A DNA stretch of 64,000 bases from Dechloromonas sp. H13 (GCF_009469615.1 NZ_SSXX01000001.1:620001-684000), one strand, 5' to 3'; shown: positions 12,137-20,873, counted from the first letter of the stretch. Numbers and translations: made by a program. Notes: generated by a model from the letters alone, not told the origin.

Positions 12137-13143
12137 TGCTGCTCCGGGGCGAACAGCTCGCCGCGCATCTCGAACGCGAGTTGCGCCCGCTGTACGTGCT
12201 CTACGGCGACGAGCCGCTACTGGTCATCGAGGCCGCCGACGCCATTCGCGCCCGGGCGCGCCAGCAGGGCTACAGCGAGCGCGAAGTGCTGACCGTGCTG
12301 CCGCACTTCGACTGGGGCCAGCTGCTGGCGGCCGGCGGCAACCTCTCCCTGTTCGGCGACAAAAAACTGATCGACCTGCGCATCCCGACCGGCAAGCCGG
12401 GCAAGGACGGCGGCGCCGCGCTGCAGGAATGGTGCCGCAATCTGTCGCCCGACAACCTGCTGCTGGTCACCCTGCCGGAACTCGACTGGCGGGAGGAAAA
12501 GGCGGTGTGGTTCACGACGCTGGTCAATGCCGGCGTCGCGCTCAAGCTGATGGCGCCGCCGCTGGCCGAACTGCCGGGCTGGATCGCCGGCCGCCTGCGC
12601 CGCCAGCAGCAGAGTGCCGACCTCGACAGCCTGAAGTTCATCGCCGAGCGCGTCGAAGGCAACCTGCTCGCCGCGCACCAGGAAATCCAGAAACTCGGCC
12701 TGCTCTACCCGCCCGGCGCACTGTCGGCGGCGCAGATCCGCGAGGCCGTGCTCAACGTCGCGCGCTACGACATCGATGGCCTGCGCGACGCCCTGCTGGC
12801 CGGCGACGTCGCCCGCCTGAGCCGCACCCTCGACGGCCTGATGCACGAAGGCGAGGCGCCGCCGCTGGTGCTGTGGGCGATGAGCGAGGAAATACGCACC
12901 CTGGCGATCGTCCGCCACGGCCTCGACCGCGGCCGGCCGCTCGACCAGTTGCTCAAGGAAGCGAAAGTCTGGGGGCCGCGCCTCAATCCGGTGAAAAAGG
13001 CCCTGCAGCGGCTGTCGACCGCAACCGTCGACGCGGCGCTGCAACATGCGGGGAAAATCGACCGTCTCGCCAAGGGCGTCGGTCAGGGCAACATCTGGGA
13101 AGAATTCCTGCGCCTCGGGCTGAGCCTGGGCGCACGGCACTGA
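12136..13143 (+). CDS. holA: DNA polymerase III delta subunit
   Basis: 335 residues. It starts MLLRGEQLAAHLERELRPLYVLYGDEPLLVIEA, the HolA N-terminus, and includes the AAA+-like region (LFGDKKLIDLRIP) and a C-terminal collar domain. Delta opens the beta sliding clamp within the clamp-loader complex. The ATG overlaps the lptE stop codon by one base. Confidence 0.93.
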   Translation: MLLRGEQLAAHLERELRPLYVLYGDEPLLVIEAADAIRARARQQGYSEREVLTVLPHFDWGQLLAAGGNLSLFGDKKLIDLRIPTGKPGKDGGAALQEWCRNLSPDNLLLVTLPELDWREEKAVWFTTLVNAGVALKLMAPPLAELPGWIAGRLRRQQQSADLDSLKFIAERVEGNLLAAHQEIQKLGLLYPPGALSAAQIREAVLNVARYDIDGLRDALLAGDVARLSRTLDGLMHEGEAPPLVLWAMSEEIRTLAIVRHGLDRGRPLDQLLKEAKVWGPRLNPVKKALQRLSTATVDAALQHAGKIDRLAKGVGQGNIWEEFLRLGLSLGARH

Positions 13144-13389
13144 CTAGGCGGCGGACGCCTTGTCTTCCGGCTCGAGGTCGTCCGGCTCGAGGTCTTCCCA
13201 GATGCAGGCGCACTCCTTGCGGACGTCGTGGATGCCCGGTTTTCGGGCTTCCTGGACCATGCATACGCCGTGACAGTCATGGTCCACGACGACCAGCTTC
13301 ATTTCGGTATCTACATGGCGTTCGCCATCCCAAAAACTGCACGTTGCACAAACCTTAACTTCGGCCGGCAGAATCAATTTCTCAGCCAT
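13144..13389 (-). CDS. Small cysteine-rich protein of unknown function, 81 aa
   Basis: Convergent with holA; the stop codon directly abuts the holA stop. The protein holds CATCSFWDG near the N-terminus, CHGVC in the middle and CACIW later. Six cysteines plus a histidine suggest metal or Fe-S binding. The acidic C-terminus is DLEPDDLEPED-like. Start at ATG 13389 after GGGGACGAG; a further in-frame ATG 29 bases upstream is possible. No family recognised. Confidence 0.7.
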   Translation of the reverse strand: MAEKLILPAEVKVCATCSFWDGERHVDTEMKLVVVDHDCHGVCMVQEARKPGIHDVRKECACIWEDLEPDDLEPEDKASAA

Positions 13390-13470
13390 CTCGTCCCCGA
13401 TGGAAACCCATATTTTCATTGCGGATAAGAGTTTACCCCCGTTCGGGAAGTTCCCCCTAAATTTGCTGGC

Positions 13471-13476
13471 TATAAT
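13471..13476 (+). promoter_or_regulatory. -10 element TATAAT for proA
   Basis: A perfect TATAAT lies 28 bases upstream of the proA ATG. No convincing -35 is visible. Confidence 0.45.
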
Positions 13477-13503
13477 GATTCTTTGCCCGGCATCAGGAAC
13501 ATC

Positions 13504-14760
13504 ATGGACATCAAGGAATACATGCAGACCGTCGGCCGCCAGGCCCGCGCCGCCTCGCGCCGGCTGGCGATGGCGACGACCGCCGAGAAGAACGCCGCGC
13601 TGCTGCATATCGCCGCCGCCATCCGCCGCGAGAAGGCAACGCTGGTTGCCGCCAACCAGGAAGACCTGGCCGCTGCCCGTGCCGCCGGCCTCGAAACCGC
13701 CATGCTCGACCGCCTGACCCTGAGCGAGAAGGGCGTCGAGGGCATGGCCGTAGGCGTCGAGCAGGTCGCCACGCTGGCCGACCCGATCGGCGAGATGACC
13801 GACATCAAGTACCGCCCCTCCGGCATCCAGGTCGGCAAGATGCGCGTGCCGCTCGGCGTCATCGGCATCATCTACGAGGCGCGCCCGAACGTCACCGCCG
13901 ACGCCGCCGCGCTGTGCCTGAAATCCGGCAACGCCGCAATCCTGCGCGGCGGCTCGGAGGCAATCCGCTCCAACCGCGCGATTGCCGCGCTGGTCCAGGA
14001 AGGCCTGAATGCCGCCGGGCTGCCGGCCGAATCGGTGCAGGTCATCGACACCACCGACCGCGCCGCCGTCGGCGAGCTGATCACCATGCGCGAATTCGTC
14101 GACGTCATCGTGCCGCGCGGCGGCAAGGGCCTCATCGCCCGCCTGCTCGCCGAATCGCGCGTGCCGATGATCCAGCACCTGGACGGCAACTGCCACGTCT
14201 ACCTGGAAGAGGAAGCCGACCCCAACAAGGCGCTGAAGATCGTCGAGAACGCCAAGACGCAACGCTACGGTACCTGCAATACCGCCGAATCGCTACTCGT
14301 CGACCGCAGCGTCGCCGCCATGCTGTTGCCGCCGATCGCCCACATGCTTACCGAGAAGGGTGTCGAGATCCGCGGCTGCGCCGAAACACGGGCCATCGTG
14401 GCGAACGCACTCGCTGCGACGGAAGAGGATTACTACACCGAATACCTGGCGCCGATCATCTCGGTCAAGGTGGTGGCCGGCATCGACGAGGCGATCGCCC
14501 ACATCAACCAGTATTCGTCGCACCACACCGAGGCCATCGTCACCGACAACCACCCGAAGGCGATGCGCTTCCTGCGCGAGGTCGATTCGTCGTCGGTGAT
14601 GATCAACGCCTCGACCCGCTTCGCCGACGGCTTCGAGTACGGCCTGGGCGCCGAGATCGGCATCTCGACCGACAAGATCCACGCCCGCGGCCCGGTCGGC
14701 CTCGACGGCCTGACCAGCCAAAAGTGGGTGGTGCTCGGCGACGGGCACGTGCGCGGCTGA
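13504..14760 (+). CDS. proA: Gamma-glutamyl phosphate reductase (proline synthesis)
   Basis: 418 residues, the usual ProA length. Diagnostic segments are [33 protein letters not shown] and the catalytic-cysteine region [17 protein letters not shown] (Cys near residue 259). It reduces gamma-glutamyl phosphate to glutamate semialdehyde with NADPH. Start at ATG 13504 rather than an upstream in-frame codon, judging by family alignment ([11 protein letters not shown]). Followed by a strong terminator. Confidence 0.96.
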   Translation: MDIKEYMQTVGRQARAASRRLAMATTAEKNAALLHIAAAIRREKATLVAANQEDLAAARAAGLETAMLDRLTLSEKGVEGMAVGVEQVATLADPIGEMTDIKYRPSGIQVGKMRVPLGVIGIIYEARPNVTADAAALCLKSGNAAILRGGSEAIRSNRAIAALVQEGLNAAGLPAESVQVIDTTDRAAVGELITMREFVDVIVPRGGKGLIARLLAESRVPMIQHLDGNCHVYLEEEADPNKALKIVENAKTQRYGTCNTAESLLVDRSVAAMLLPPIAHMLTEKGVEIRGCAETRAIVANALAATEEDYYTEYLAPIISVKVVAGIDEAIAHINQYSSHHTEAIVTDNHPKAMRFLREVDSSSVMINASTRFADGFEYGLGAEIGISTDKIHARGPVGLDGLTSQKWVVLGDGHVRG

Positions 14761-14779
14761 CAGCGCTCCATCGCGCAAG

Positions 14780-14802
14780 GCCGGCGTCCGCGCCGGCTTT
14801 TT
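14780..14802 (+). terminator. Rho-independent terminator of proA
   Basis: Perfect 7-bp stem GCCGGCG/CGCCGGC with loop TCCG followed by TTTTT. Confidence 0.85.
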
Positions 14803-14804
14803 GA

Positions 14805-14834
14805 ATTTCGGCCCTTTTTCCCGGTCGACCGCAG
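14805..14834 (+). repeat. Dispersed GTCGACCGCA repeat, copy 2
   Basis: T-rich arm ATTTCGGCCCTTTTTC, then CCG and GTCGACCGCAGC, between the proA terminator and ogt. Closest in sequence to the copy at 19436 (opposite strand). Confidence 0.65.
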
Positions 14835-14854
14835 CAGGCAGCGAGGAGGCAACC

Positions 14855-15346
14855 ATGAACGCAAACAGCTACCAGGCCGTCGTCGCCGCGCCGGGCTTTG
14901 CCCTCGGCATCCGGTGCAGCGACGACGAGGTCACCGCCATCGACTTCATCGAGCCGCGCCCTGAACAGGCGCCGAGCACGCCGCTCGCCGCCGAGGCCGC
15001 GCGGCAGCTGCACGCCTACCTGGCCGACCCGGACTTCGCCTTCAGCCTGCCCCTGCGGCCGGCCGGCACCTCCTTCCAGCGCCGGGTGTGGCAGGCAATC
15101 TCGGCGATTCCGAACGGGCGGACCGAAACCTACGGCCAACTGGCGAAAAGCCTCAAAAACGCGCCGCGCGCCGTCGGCCAGGCCTGCGGCGCCAATCCCT
15201 ATCCGGTCGTCGTCCCCTGCCACCGCGTCGTCGCCACCGGCGGCGGGCTCGGCGGCTTCGCCCGCGAGCGCGGCGGCTTCCTGCTCGACGTCAAGCGCTG
15301 GCTGCTCAGACACGAAGGCGGCGAATTTGCCAGCACGCGCGGCTGA
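14855..15346 (+). CDS. ogt: Methylated-DNA--protein-cysteine methyltransferase
   Basis: 163 residues with the active-site motif PCHRVV (Cys near residue 130) and the winged-helix segment FQRRVWQAISAIPNGRTETYGQLA. It removes methyl groups from O6-alkylguanine by suicidal transfer to its own cysteine. ATG 14855 follows GAGGAGG. It overlaps the start of xerD by about 20 bases, so the two are likely co-transcribed. Confidence 0.95.
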   Translation: MNANSYQAVVAAPGFALGIRCSDDEVTAIDFIEPRPEQAPSTPLAAEAARQLHAYLADPDFAFSLPLRPAGTSFQRRVWQAISAIPNGRTETYGQLAKSLKNAPRAVGQACGANPYPVVVPCHRVVATGGGLGGFARERGGFLLDVKRWLLRHEGGEFASTRG

Positions 15347-16232
15347 CCTCGGCGAAATCGACAATTTCTGCGACGCCCTGTGGCTCGAGGACGGGCTCGC
15401 CAAGGCGACGCTCGACAGCTACCGCTCCGACCTCGGGCGCCTGGCGCTGTGGCTGGCCGAACAGGGACAAGAGCCGCTGCTCGACCTGCGCGAAACGACG
15501 CTCGCCGCCTTCATCGCCCACCTCTCGCGCCAGACGCGCGCCAGCTCGCAGGCCCGCTACCTGTCGACGCTGCGCCGCTTCTACCGCTGGCAGCTGGCGC
15601 GCGGCCGCCTCGTCGCCGACCCGACGCTGCAGCTCGCCAACCCGACCCGCCCCTCGCGCCTGCCCAAGGTGATGTCGGAAAAGCAGGTGGACAGCCTGCT
15701 GGCGGCGCCCGACGTCGACAGCGTCCTCGGCCTGCGCGACCGCGCGATGATCGAAACGCTGTACGCCACCGGCCTGCGCGTTTCCGAGCTGGTCAACCTG
15801 AAAATCCATGAAATCGGCTTCAACGAAGGCGTCCTGCGCGCCTTCGGCAAGGGCAGCAAGGAGCGCCTGGTGCCACTCGGCGAACTCGCCATCGACTGGC
15901 TGCGCCGCTACCTCGACGAAGCCCGTCCGGAAATCCTCAAGGGCCGCCAGAGCGACACCCTGTTCGTCACCGCCCGCGGCGGCGCCATGACCCGCCAGGC
16001 CTTCTGGCAATTGATCAAGCGTTACGCGGCCACAGCCGGCATCGCCCCGGAAAAGCTCTCGCCGCACGTGCTGCGCCACGCCTTCGCCACCCACCTGCTC
16101 AACCACGGCGCCGACCTGCGCGTCGTGCAGCTGCTGCTCGGCCATGCCGACATCTCGACGACGCAGATCTACACCCACGTCGCCCGCGAACGGCTCAAGT
16201 CGCTGCATGCCGTACATCACCCGCGCGGCTGA
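15327..16232 (+). CDS. xerD: Site-specific tyrosine recombinase XerD
   Basis: The frame opens with TTG 15327 (PARAADLGEIDNFCDALWLEDGL), giving 301 residues, the XerD norm. N-terminal SAM-like domain, then catalytic residues Arg in TGLRVSEL, HVLRH, GHADIST and Tyr in IYTHV. With XerC it resolves chromosome dimers at dif. The TTG start is chosen because no ATG or GTG fits the conserved N-terminus. Confidence 0.93.
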   Translation: MPARAADLGEIDNFCDALWLEDGLAKATLDSYRSDLGRLALWLAEQGQEPLLDLRETTLAAFIAHLSRQTRASSQARYLSTLRRFYRWQLARGRLVADPTLQLANPTRPSRLPKVMSEKQVDSLLAAPDVDSVLGLRDRAMIETLYATGLRVSELVNLKIHEIGFNEGVLRAFGKGSKERLVPLGELAIDWLRRYLDEARPEILKGRQSDTLFVTARGGAMTRQAFWQLIKRYAATAGIAPEKLSPHVLRHAFATHLLNHGADLRVVQLLLGHADISTTQIYTHVARERLKSLHAVHHPRG

Positions 16233-16283
16233 AGCGGCGGTTTGCGCCTATCATTGGGCATCGACAGACATCCATCCCGCACC

Positions 16284-16775
16284 ATGAGCAAGACCGAGCA
16301 CGCCCCCGAAACGCCGGCCACCAGGTTCCTCAAGGCCCACCGGATCGCCTTCTCCAACCATCTCTACGCCTACGAGGAGCACGGCGGAACCCGGGTGTCG
16401 GCGCGCGAGCTGAACGTGGACGAGCACGCCGTGGTCAAGACCCTGGTCTTCGAAGACGAGAACGCCCGGCCGCTGATCGTCCTGATGCACGGCGACTGCA
16501 AGGTGTCGACCAAGGAACTGGCGCGCCAGATCGGCTGCAAGAAGGTCGAGCCGTGCAAGCCGGAAGTCGCCAACCGCCACACCGGCTACCTGGTCGGCGG
16601 CACCAGCCCGTTCGGGACCAAAAAGGCGATGCCGATCTATCTGGAAAAATCCATCCTCGACCTGCCGCTGATCTACATCAACGGCGGCCGGCGCGGCTAC
16701 CTGGTCGGCGTCCATCCGCACGACATCGTGCGCGCGCTGAATCCGCAGACGGTGGCGGCCGCGCTGAAGGGGTGA
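16284..16775 (+). CDS. ybaK: Cys-tRNA(Pro)/Cys-tRNA(Cys) deacylase, YbaK/EbsC family
   Basis: 163 residues. Family motifs: YEEHGGTRVSARELNVDE, VVKTLVFED, CKVSTKELARQIG and YLVGGTSPFGTKK, with the key lysine in VKTLVF. It hydrolyses cysteine mischarged onto tRNA-Pro in trans. A single gene with a short leader. Confidence 0.92.
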   Translation: MSKTEHAPETPATRFLKAHRIAFSNHLYAYEEHGGTRVSARELNVDEHAVVKTLVFEDENARPLIVLMHGDCKVSTKELARQIGCKKVEPCKPEVANRHTGYLVGGTSPFGTKKAMPIYLEKSILDLPLIYINGGRRGYLVGVHPHDIVRALNPQTVAAALKG

Positions 16776-16784
16776 TTGCCATCG

Positions 16785-16840
16785 CCAATCGACCGGATTT
16801 ACACAATCGATTGGAACTATCGAAACCCGGCGGGTAAAGT
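16785..16840 (+). promoter_or_regulatory. Dyad operator CCAATCGA-N14-TCGATTGG with promoter, upstream of ZIP gene
   Basis: The inverted repeat arms are at 16785-16792 and 16807-16814. The right arm overlaps TTGGAA (16811-16816), a plausible -35, and TAAAGT (16835-16840) lies 18 bases further as -10. The same dyad spacing and -35/-10 layout recur at 18817-18872 before the cupin cluster, pointing to one regulator controlling both. Confidence 0.6.
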
Positions 16841-16867
16841 GGCCTCCATCGTCGCAGGAGAGCCACC

Positions 16868-17743
16868 ATGACCCAGCTCGTCGTCCGCCACTACGCCAGA
16901 CCGACAGCCCGCCCCCGCCTCTGGGCCGGCATCGTCATCGCCACCATCGCCATCATCTTCGGCCTGGAACAGTCGGCGCAATGGCTGGCGGCCAACCCGA
17001 TGGCTGCCAACGGCCTCCAGGCAAGCCTGCTCGCCGGGCTCGCCACCGGACTCGGCGCAATTCCGGTGCTTTTTCTGCGTCGACCGCAACCGGCGCTGAT
17101 GGCGCCGATGCTCGGTCTCGCCGGCGGCATGATGCTGGCCGCCAGCTTCTTCTCGCTGCTCGTGCCGGCAGTGCAGACCGTAGCCGCCAGCACGGCGCCG
17201 ACGGCGCTCGGCCTCCTCACCGCCATCGCCTTCGTCACCGGAGCGCAGTTGATGCAGCAGATGGATCGCCGCTTCCCGCATGCCCATGTCGAGCGGCTCG
17301 ATGAAGCGGACGCCACGCCGCGGCTCGGCCTCGTGGTCGCCGCCATCGCCCTGCACAACCTGCCCGAGGGCCTCGCCGTCGGCGTCGCTGCCGCGGCCGG
17401 CGCCGACCACGGCATGACGCTGGGCATCGCCCTTCAGAACATTCCGGAAGGCTGGATCGTCGCCAGCGCCCTGCTCGCCCTTGGCACGACGCCCTTGCGG
17501 GCGGCCGGCATCGCGTTGGCGACTGGCCTCGTCGAGCCGGTCGGCGGCCTGTTCGGTGTCATCGCCACCAGCATCGCCGGCGCCACACTCCCGCTCGCCC
17601 TGGCGGCAGCTGCCGGCGCCATGCTCTGGGTGGTTGGCCACGAACTGCTTCCGGCATCGCACAAGCCGGGGCGCGAGGCAGCGGCGACCGCCGGCCTCGC
17701 CGGCGGCTTCGCGGTGATGACGCTGCTGGCCGCGGTATTCTAG
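16868..17743 (+). CDS. ZIP-family divalent metal transporter
   Basis: 291 residues with about eight hydrophobic helices. The fourth-helix signature HNLPEGLAVG is intact. The fifth-helix motif reads LGIALQNIPEG, with Gln where many ZIPs have His, as also occurs in some bacterial members. A His-containing loop (RRFPHAHVERLDEAD) sits in the variable cytoplasmic region. It probably imports zinc, iron or manganese across the inner membrane, though export cannot be excluded. Its stop codon overlaps that of convergent folB. The dispersed repeat at 17061 encodes part of its second loop. Confidence 0.88.
   Translation: MTQLVVRHYARPTARPRLWAGIVIATIAIIFGLEQSAQWLAANPMAANGLQASLLAGLATGLGAIPVLFLRRPQPALMAPMLGLAGGMMLAASFFSLLVPAVQTVAASTAPTALGLLTAIAFVTGAQLMQQMDRRFPHAHVERLDEADATPRLGLVVAAIALHNLPEGLAVGVAAAAGADHGMTLGIALQNIPEGWIVASALLALGTTPLRAAGIALATGLVEPVGGLFGVIATSIAGATLPLALAAAAGAMLWVVGHELLPASHKPGREAAATAGLAGGFAVMTLLAAVF
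17061..17090 (+). repeat. Dispersed GTCGACCGCA repeat, copy 3 (within ZIP gene)
   Basis: TTCCGGTGCTTTTTC, TGC, then GTCGACCGCAAC, encoding VLFLRRPQ of the transporter. The left arm is shorter than in other copies. Confidence 0.45.
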
Positions 17744-18090
17744 ACCGAGCGCTCGATGATGACGCCGACGCGTTTGACGCCCGGCATCATGCCCAGCTTG
17801 GCGACCGAGACGCGCACCCACTGGGCGGCGAAATTTTCGAGGAGGTCGGTGGCCACATGCTCGGCCAGCTTTTCCAGCAGGTTGAAATGGCTGGCCGCGA
17901 GGTCGCTGCGCAGGCGCTCGACGACCACCGCGTAGTCCACGGTGTCGCGGATGTCGTCGCTGGCCCCGGCCGACGCGGTCGACACGCCGATCTGCAGGGA
18001 AATCTCGACCGTCTGCGCCATGGCCTTCTCGCGCGGATAGATGCCTATCCACGTTTCGGCGCGCAGCTCTTCGATGAAAATGATGTCCAT
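17740..18090 (-). CDS. folB: Dihydroneopterin aldolase (folate synthesis)
   Basis: 116 residues. Typical FolB segments are MDIIFIEELRAETWIGIYPREK, VDYAVVVERL and NLLEKLAEHVA, with the catalytic lysine in VAKLGMMPGVKRVGVIIER. It cleaves dihydroneopterin to hydroxymethyl-dihydropterin. Divergent from plsY, as in many betaproteobacteria. Confidence 0.94.
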   Translation of the reverse strand: MDIIFIEELRAETWIGIYPREKAMAQTVEISLQIGVSTASAGASDDIRDTVDYAVVVERLRSDLAASHFNLLEKLAEHVATDLLENFAAQWVRVSVAKLGMMPGVKRVGVIIERSV

Positions 18091-18156
18091 GGGGCGGTCG
18101 ACCGCAGCTGAGGTGTAAAATCCGCCGCGATTGTACCCCAGCGCCACCAGCCACCC

Positions 18157-18765
18157 ATGCAAACCGCCTTCGCCCCGTTCCTCGCCGTCCTCGCTGCCTA
18201 TCTGCTCGGCTCCGTGCCCTTCGCGATGATCTCGTCGAAGATCTTCGGCCTGGCCGATCCGCGCAGCTACGGCTCGGGCAACCCCGGCGCCACCAACGTG
18301 CTGCGCAGCGGCAACAAGAAGGCGGCGCTGCTGACCCTGGTCGGCGATGCGCTCAAGGGCTGGCTGGCGGTCTTCGCCGCCCAGCAGGCCGGCTTCTCCG
18401 ACAGCGTCGTCGGTCTCGTCGCGCTGGCCGTCTTCTTCGGCCACCTGTTCCCGGTCTTCCTCAAGTTCCGCGGCGGCAAGGGCGTCGCCACCGCCGCCGG
18501 CGTCCTGTTCGCCCTCGATCCGCTGCTCGGCCTGGCCGTCCTCGGCACCTGGCTGTTCGTCGCCTTCGCCTTCCGCTACTCCTCGCTCGCCGCCGTCCTC
18601 GCCGCCGCCCTGGCGCCGGTCTACCAGGTGCTGATGCACGGCGGCGACGGCCGGACGCTGGTCGTCGGCATTCTCGCGCTGGCGCTGATCGGCAAGCACT
18701 GGCAGAACCTTCAGCGCCTGCTGGCCGGCCAGGAAAGCCGGATCGGCAGCAAGAAGAAGCGCTGA
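18157..18765 (+). CDS. plsY: Acyl-phosphate:glycerol-3-phosphate acyltransferase
   Basis: 202 residues, multi-span membrane protein. The PlsY signatures are LGSVPFAMISSKIFGLADPR with GSGNPGATNVLRSGNKKAAL, GHLFPVFLKFRGGKGVATAAG and a third conserved cytoplasmic loop. It transfers acyl from acyl-phosphate to glycerol 3-phosphate to begin phospholipid synthesis. Confidence 0.95.
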   Translation: MQTAFAPFLAVLAAYLLGSVPFAMISSKIFGLADPRSYGSGNPGATNVLRSGNKKAALLTLVGDALKGWLAVFAAQQAGFSDSVVGLVALAVFFGHLFPVFLKFRGGKGVATAAGVLFALDPLLGLAVLGTWLFVAFAFRYSSLAAVLAAALAPVYQVLMHGGDGRTLVVGILALALIGKHWQNLQRLLAGQESRIGSKKKR

Positions 18766-18816
18766 GCGCCGCGCCGGGGCGATCCGGCGTCCGCCCGCCC
18801 AAGGCCATAGCCGGCG

Positions 18817-18872
18817 CCAATCGGGACGATACCGTTTGCCGATTGGAACGTTTCCCGATTCGTTCCTAGAAT
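18817..18872 (+). promoter_or_regulatory. Dyad operator CCAATCGG-N14-CCGATTGG with promoter, upstream of small ORF/cupin
   Basis: Arms at 18817-18824 and 18839-18846. TTGGAA (18843-18848) overlaps the right arm as -35 and TAGAAT (18867-18872) is 18 bases on as -10. Arm sequence, 14-base spacer and promoter spacing all match the site before the ZIP gene at 16785. Confidence 0.6.
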
Positions 18873-18921
18873 GCCTTCATCAGGTCGCCGACGGCGATCT
18901 GCCTTCAGTCAGGAGGGCATC

Positions 18922-19014
18922 ATGATTTCCCGACTCATTCAGCACCTCATCGACGACGAACTGGCCTGGGAGAATTACATCGACATCCTGGCCGGGCTTG
19001 CCGACAACTATTGA
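18922..19014 (+). CDS. Possible 30-residue small protein
   Basis: ATG 18922 follows a strong AGGAGGGC at good spacing. The product begins MISRLIQHLIDDELAW and is acidic and amphipathic-helix-like (30 residues, one Asn-Tyr C-terminus). It lies between a well-formed operator/promoter and the cupin gene, 31 bases upstream of the latter. It may be a leader peptide or a real small protein. Confidence 0.45.
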   Translation: MISRLIQHLIDDELAWENYIDILAGLADNY

Positions 19015-19045
19015 CCCAGGTTCCCGAAAAGGCGCCCGACACCGC

Positions 19046-19324
19046 ATGCAGATCCCGACCCGCGAGGAATTCTCCGCCCGTGCGCTGGCCGCCGGCTTCG
19101 ACGAAGTCGTCGAGCGGCAGTGGCCGCCCCTGGCGGTCATCCCGCTGCATACCCACCCGTTCGCCGTGGAAGCCATCGTCGTCCAAGGCGAAATGTGGCT
19201 CGACATCGGCGAGGCCTCGCGCCACCTGCGTGTCGGCGACCGCTTCGCACTGGCCCGAGACATCCCGCATACCGAACGCTACGGCAGCGCCGGCGCCACC
19301 TACTGGGTGGCTCGCAGGAACTGA
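19046..19324 (+). CDS. Small single-domain cupin protein
   Basis: 92 residues. Cupin motif 1 is seen as PLHTHPFAVEAIVVQGEMWLDI and motif 2 as DIPHTERYG, giving His-His-Glu-His metal ligands. Small cupins bind a metal and act as sensors, isomerases or dioxygenases; the substrate is unknown. It shares the operator type of the ZIP metal transporter, which supports a metal-linked role. Confidence 0.75.
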   Translation: MQIPTREEFSARALAAGFDEVVERQWPPLAVIPLHTHPFAVEAIVVQGEMWLDIGEASRHLRVGDRFALARDIPHTERYGSAGATYWVARRN

Positions 19325-19357
19325 AGGACGACGGATCGGAGATCGTGAGAGACGACG

Positions 19358-19552
19358 ATGGGCAAGAAATGCTGCAAGTCGACGCCGCCGTGCAAGGGCT
19401 GTCCGAAACTCGGGAAAAGGAAGAAAAAGGGGATCGCTACGGTCGACGTTGAAAAACGGCCGATTTTCTACCTGCTGCCGGCGCCCGCCATCAGCGGCCA
19501 GCGCGGCTGCACCGCAAAATCGCCGGCCGTCTTCGCCGGCGTGCCGGCCTGA
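19358..19552 (+). CDS. Small Cys/Lys-rich protein, tail extended by dispersed repeat
   Basis: ATG 19358 opens [21 protein letters not shown], a compact CC-x5-C-x2-C basic peptide like short cysteine-rich proteins of many proteobacteria. Downstream the frame passes through the dispersed repeat (19436-19468) and into DNA that overlaps the 3' end of tsaD on the other strand. The last roughly 35 residues are therefore probably not ancestral. Function unknown; metal binding is plausible. Confidence 0.5.
   Translation: MGKKCCKSTPPCKGCPKLGKRKKKGIATVDVEKRPIFYLLPAPAISGQRGCTAKSPAVFAGVPA
19436..19468 (-). repeat. Dispersed GTCGACCGCA repeat, copy 4
   Basis: Minus-strand reading: GAAAATCGGCCGTTTTTC, AAC, then GTCGACCGTAGC (one change in the core). 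It abuts the tsaD stop codon and forms the tail of the small Cys-rich frame. Confidence 0.65.
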
Positions 19553-20496
19553 AGGCGCAGGCAGCCGGCCAGCGCGATCATCGCCCCGTTGTCGGTGCAG
19601 AATTCCAGTTCCGGGTAGTAGACGCGGAAACGCTTGCGTCTCGCCTCGTCGTCGAGGGTCGCCCGCAACTGCCGGTTGGCACCGACGCCGCCGGCCACCA
19701 CCAGCTGGCGCAGGCCGGTCCGCTTCAGCGCCTGCAGCGACTTTTTCACCAGCACCTCGACGATGGCTTCCTGGAAGGCGCGCGCCGCATCGGCCCGGAA
19801 CTGCTCGGTCAGCGCGTCGGCGTGCTCGCGCACCAGCGTCAGCACCGCGGTCTTGAGGCCGGAAAAGCTGAAGGCGAGGTCGCCGGAATGCAGCATCGGC
19901 CGCGGCAGTTCGTAAGCGCCGGGCGTGCCGCTTTCCGCCAGCCGCGAGAGCAGCGCGCCGCCCGGATAGGGCAGGCCGAGCAGCTTGGCACTTTTGTCGA
20001 AGGCTTCGCCGGCGGCGTCGTCGAGCGTCTCGCCGAGCAGTTCGTAGTCGCCGACGCCGGCGACCCGCATCAACTGCGTATGGCCGCCGGACACCAGCAG
20101 CGCGACGAAGGGAAATTCCGGCGGGGCGGCCGACAGCAGCGGCGACAGCAGATGCCCTTCGAGGTGATGCACCGGGATGGTCGGCTTGGCGAGCGCCACC
20201 GCCAGCGCCTCGGCGAACGCGCAACCGACGAGCAGCGCGCCGGACAGCCCGGGGCCGCGCGTGTAGGCGATGGCGTCGACGTCGGCCAGCGATTTTCCGG
20301 CATTTTCGAGGGTCGACCGCAGCAGGGGCACGACGCGCCGGATGTGGTCGCGCGACGCCAGTTCCGGCACGACGCCGCCGTACTCGGCATGCATCGCCAC
20401 CTGCGAATGCAGGGCGTGCGACAGCAGGCCGGCTGCGCTGTCGTAGAGCGCGATACCGGTTTCGTCGCAGGAGGATTCGATGCCGAGGACCAACAT
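19468..20496 (-). CDS. tsaD: tRNA N6-threonylcarbamoyladenosine transferase subunit TsaD
   Basis: 342 residues. It starts [19 protein letters not shown] and has the metal-binding HAxYGG-type segment ([19 protein letters not shown], with AEYGG), [11 protein letters not shown] and [12 protein letters not shown]. Together with TsaB/C/E it makes the t6A modification next to the anticodon of ANN-reading tRNAs. The repeat copy at 20291 encodes [13 protein letters not shown] in a variable helix. Confidence 0.95.
   Translation of the reverse strand: MLVLGIESSCDETGIALYDSAAGLLSHALHSQVAMHAEYGGVVPELASRDHIRRVVPLLRSTLENAGKSLADVDAIAYTRGPGLSGALLVGCAFAEALAVALAKPTIPVHHLEGHLLSPLLSAAPPEFPFVALLVSGGHTQLMRVAGVGDYELLGETLDDAAGEAFDKSAKLLGLPYPGGALLSRLAESGTPGAYELPRPMLHSGDLAFSFSGLKTAVLTLVREHADALTEQFRADAARAFQEAIVEVLVKKSLQALKRTGLRQLVVAGGVGANRQLRATLDDEARRKRFRVYYPELEFCTDNGAMIALAGCLRLQAGTPAKTAGDFAVQPRWPLMAGAGSR
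20291..20322 (+). repeat. Dispersed GTCGACCGCA repeat, copy 5 (inside tsaD)
   Basis: GATTTTCCGGCATTTTCG, AGG, then GTCGACCGCAGC. On the tsaD strand it reads [10 protein letters not shown], the same kind of peptide (RST-x-E-x-G-x-KS) as the copy inside the PEP-utilising enzyme at 56909. Confidence 0.55.
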
Positions 20497-20514
20497 GGGC
20501 GCGCATTCTAACAC

Positions 20515-20544
20515 TTGAGTAAAAAAGGATTTTTGCAATATACT
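20515..20544 (+). promoter_or_regulatory. Promoter of the rpsU-yqeY-dnaG unit
   Basis: TTGAGT (20515-20520), 18-base spacer, TATACT (20539-20544), in an AT-rich gap between divergent tsaD and rpsU. The rpsU ribosome site AAGGGGGTGA lies about 80 bases downstream. Confidence 0.6.
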
Positions 20545-20635
20545 GCTCGGCTTTCCGCAATCGTGCGGAGACAAATCTTGCGCGCACTGCCGATTACTTG
20601 ACCTGGCAGGCGCCTGACGGAAGGGGGTGATTTAT

Positions 20636-20848
20636 ATGCCGAGCATTCGTGTCAAGGAAAACGAGCCGTTCGAGGTGGCCATCCGCCGCTTCAAGCGTAC
20701 GGTCGAAAAGACGGGCCTCCTGACCGAGCTGCGCGCCCGTGAGTTTTACGAAAAACCCACCGCCGAGCGCAAGCGCAAGGCTGCCGCTGCTGTCAAACGC
20801 CAGCACAAGCGCCTCCGTAGCCTGACCCTGCCGCCGAAGATGTACTGA
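20636..20848 (+). CDS. rpsU: 30S ribosomal protein S21
   Basis: 70 residues: [21 protein letters not shown] with the basic C-terminal tail ending LPPKMY. ATG 20636 follows the strong AAGGGGGTGA. First gene of the macromolecular-synthesis series rpsU-yqeY-dnaG-rpoD. Confidence 0.97.
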   Translation: MPSIRVKENEPFEVAIRRFKRTVEKTGLLTELRAREFYEKPTAERKRKAAAAVKRQHKRLRSLTLPPKMY

Positions 20849-20873
20849 TCCGGTACGTTTCGCAGCAAAAAAG

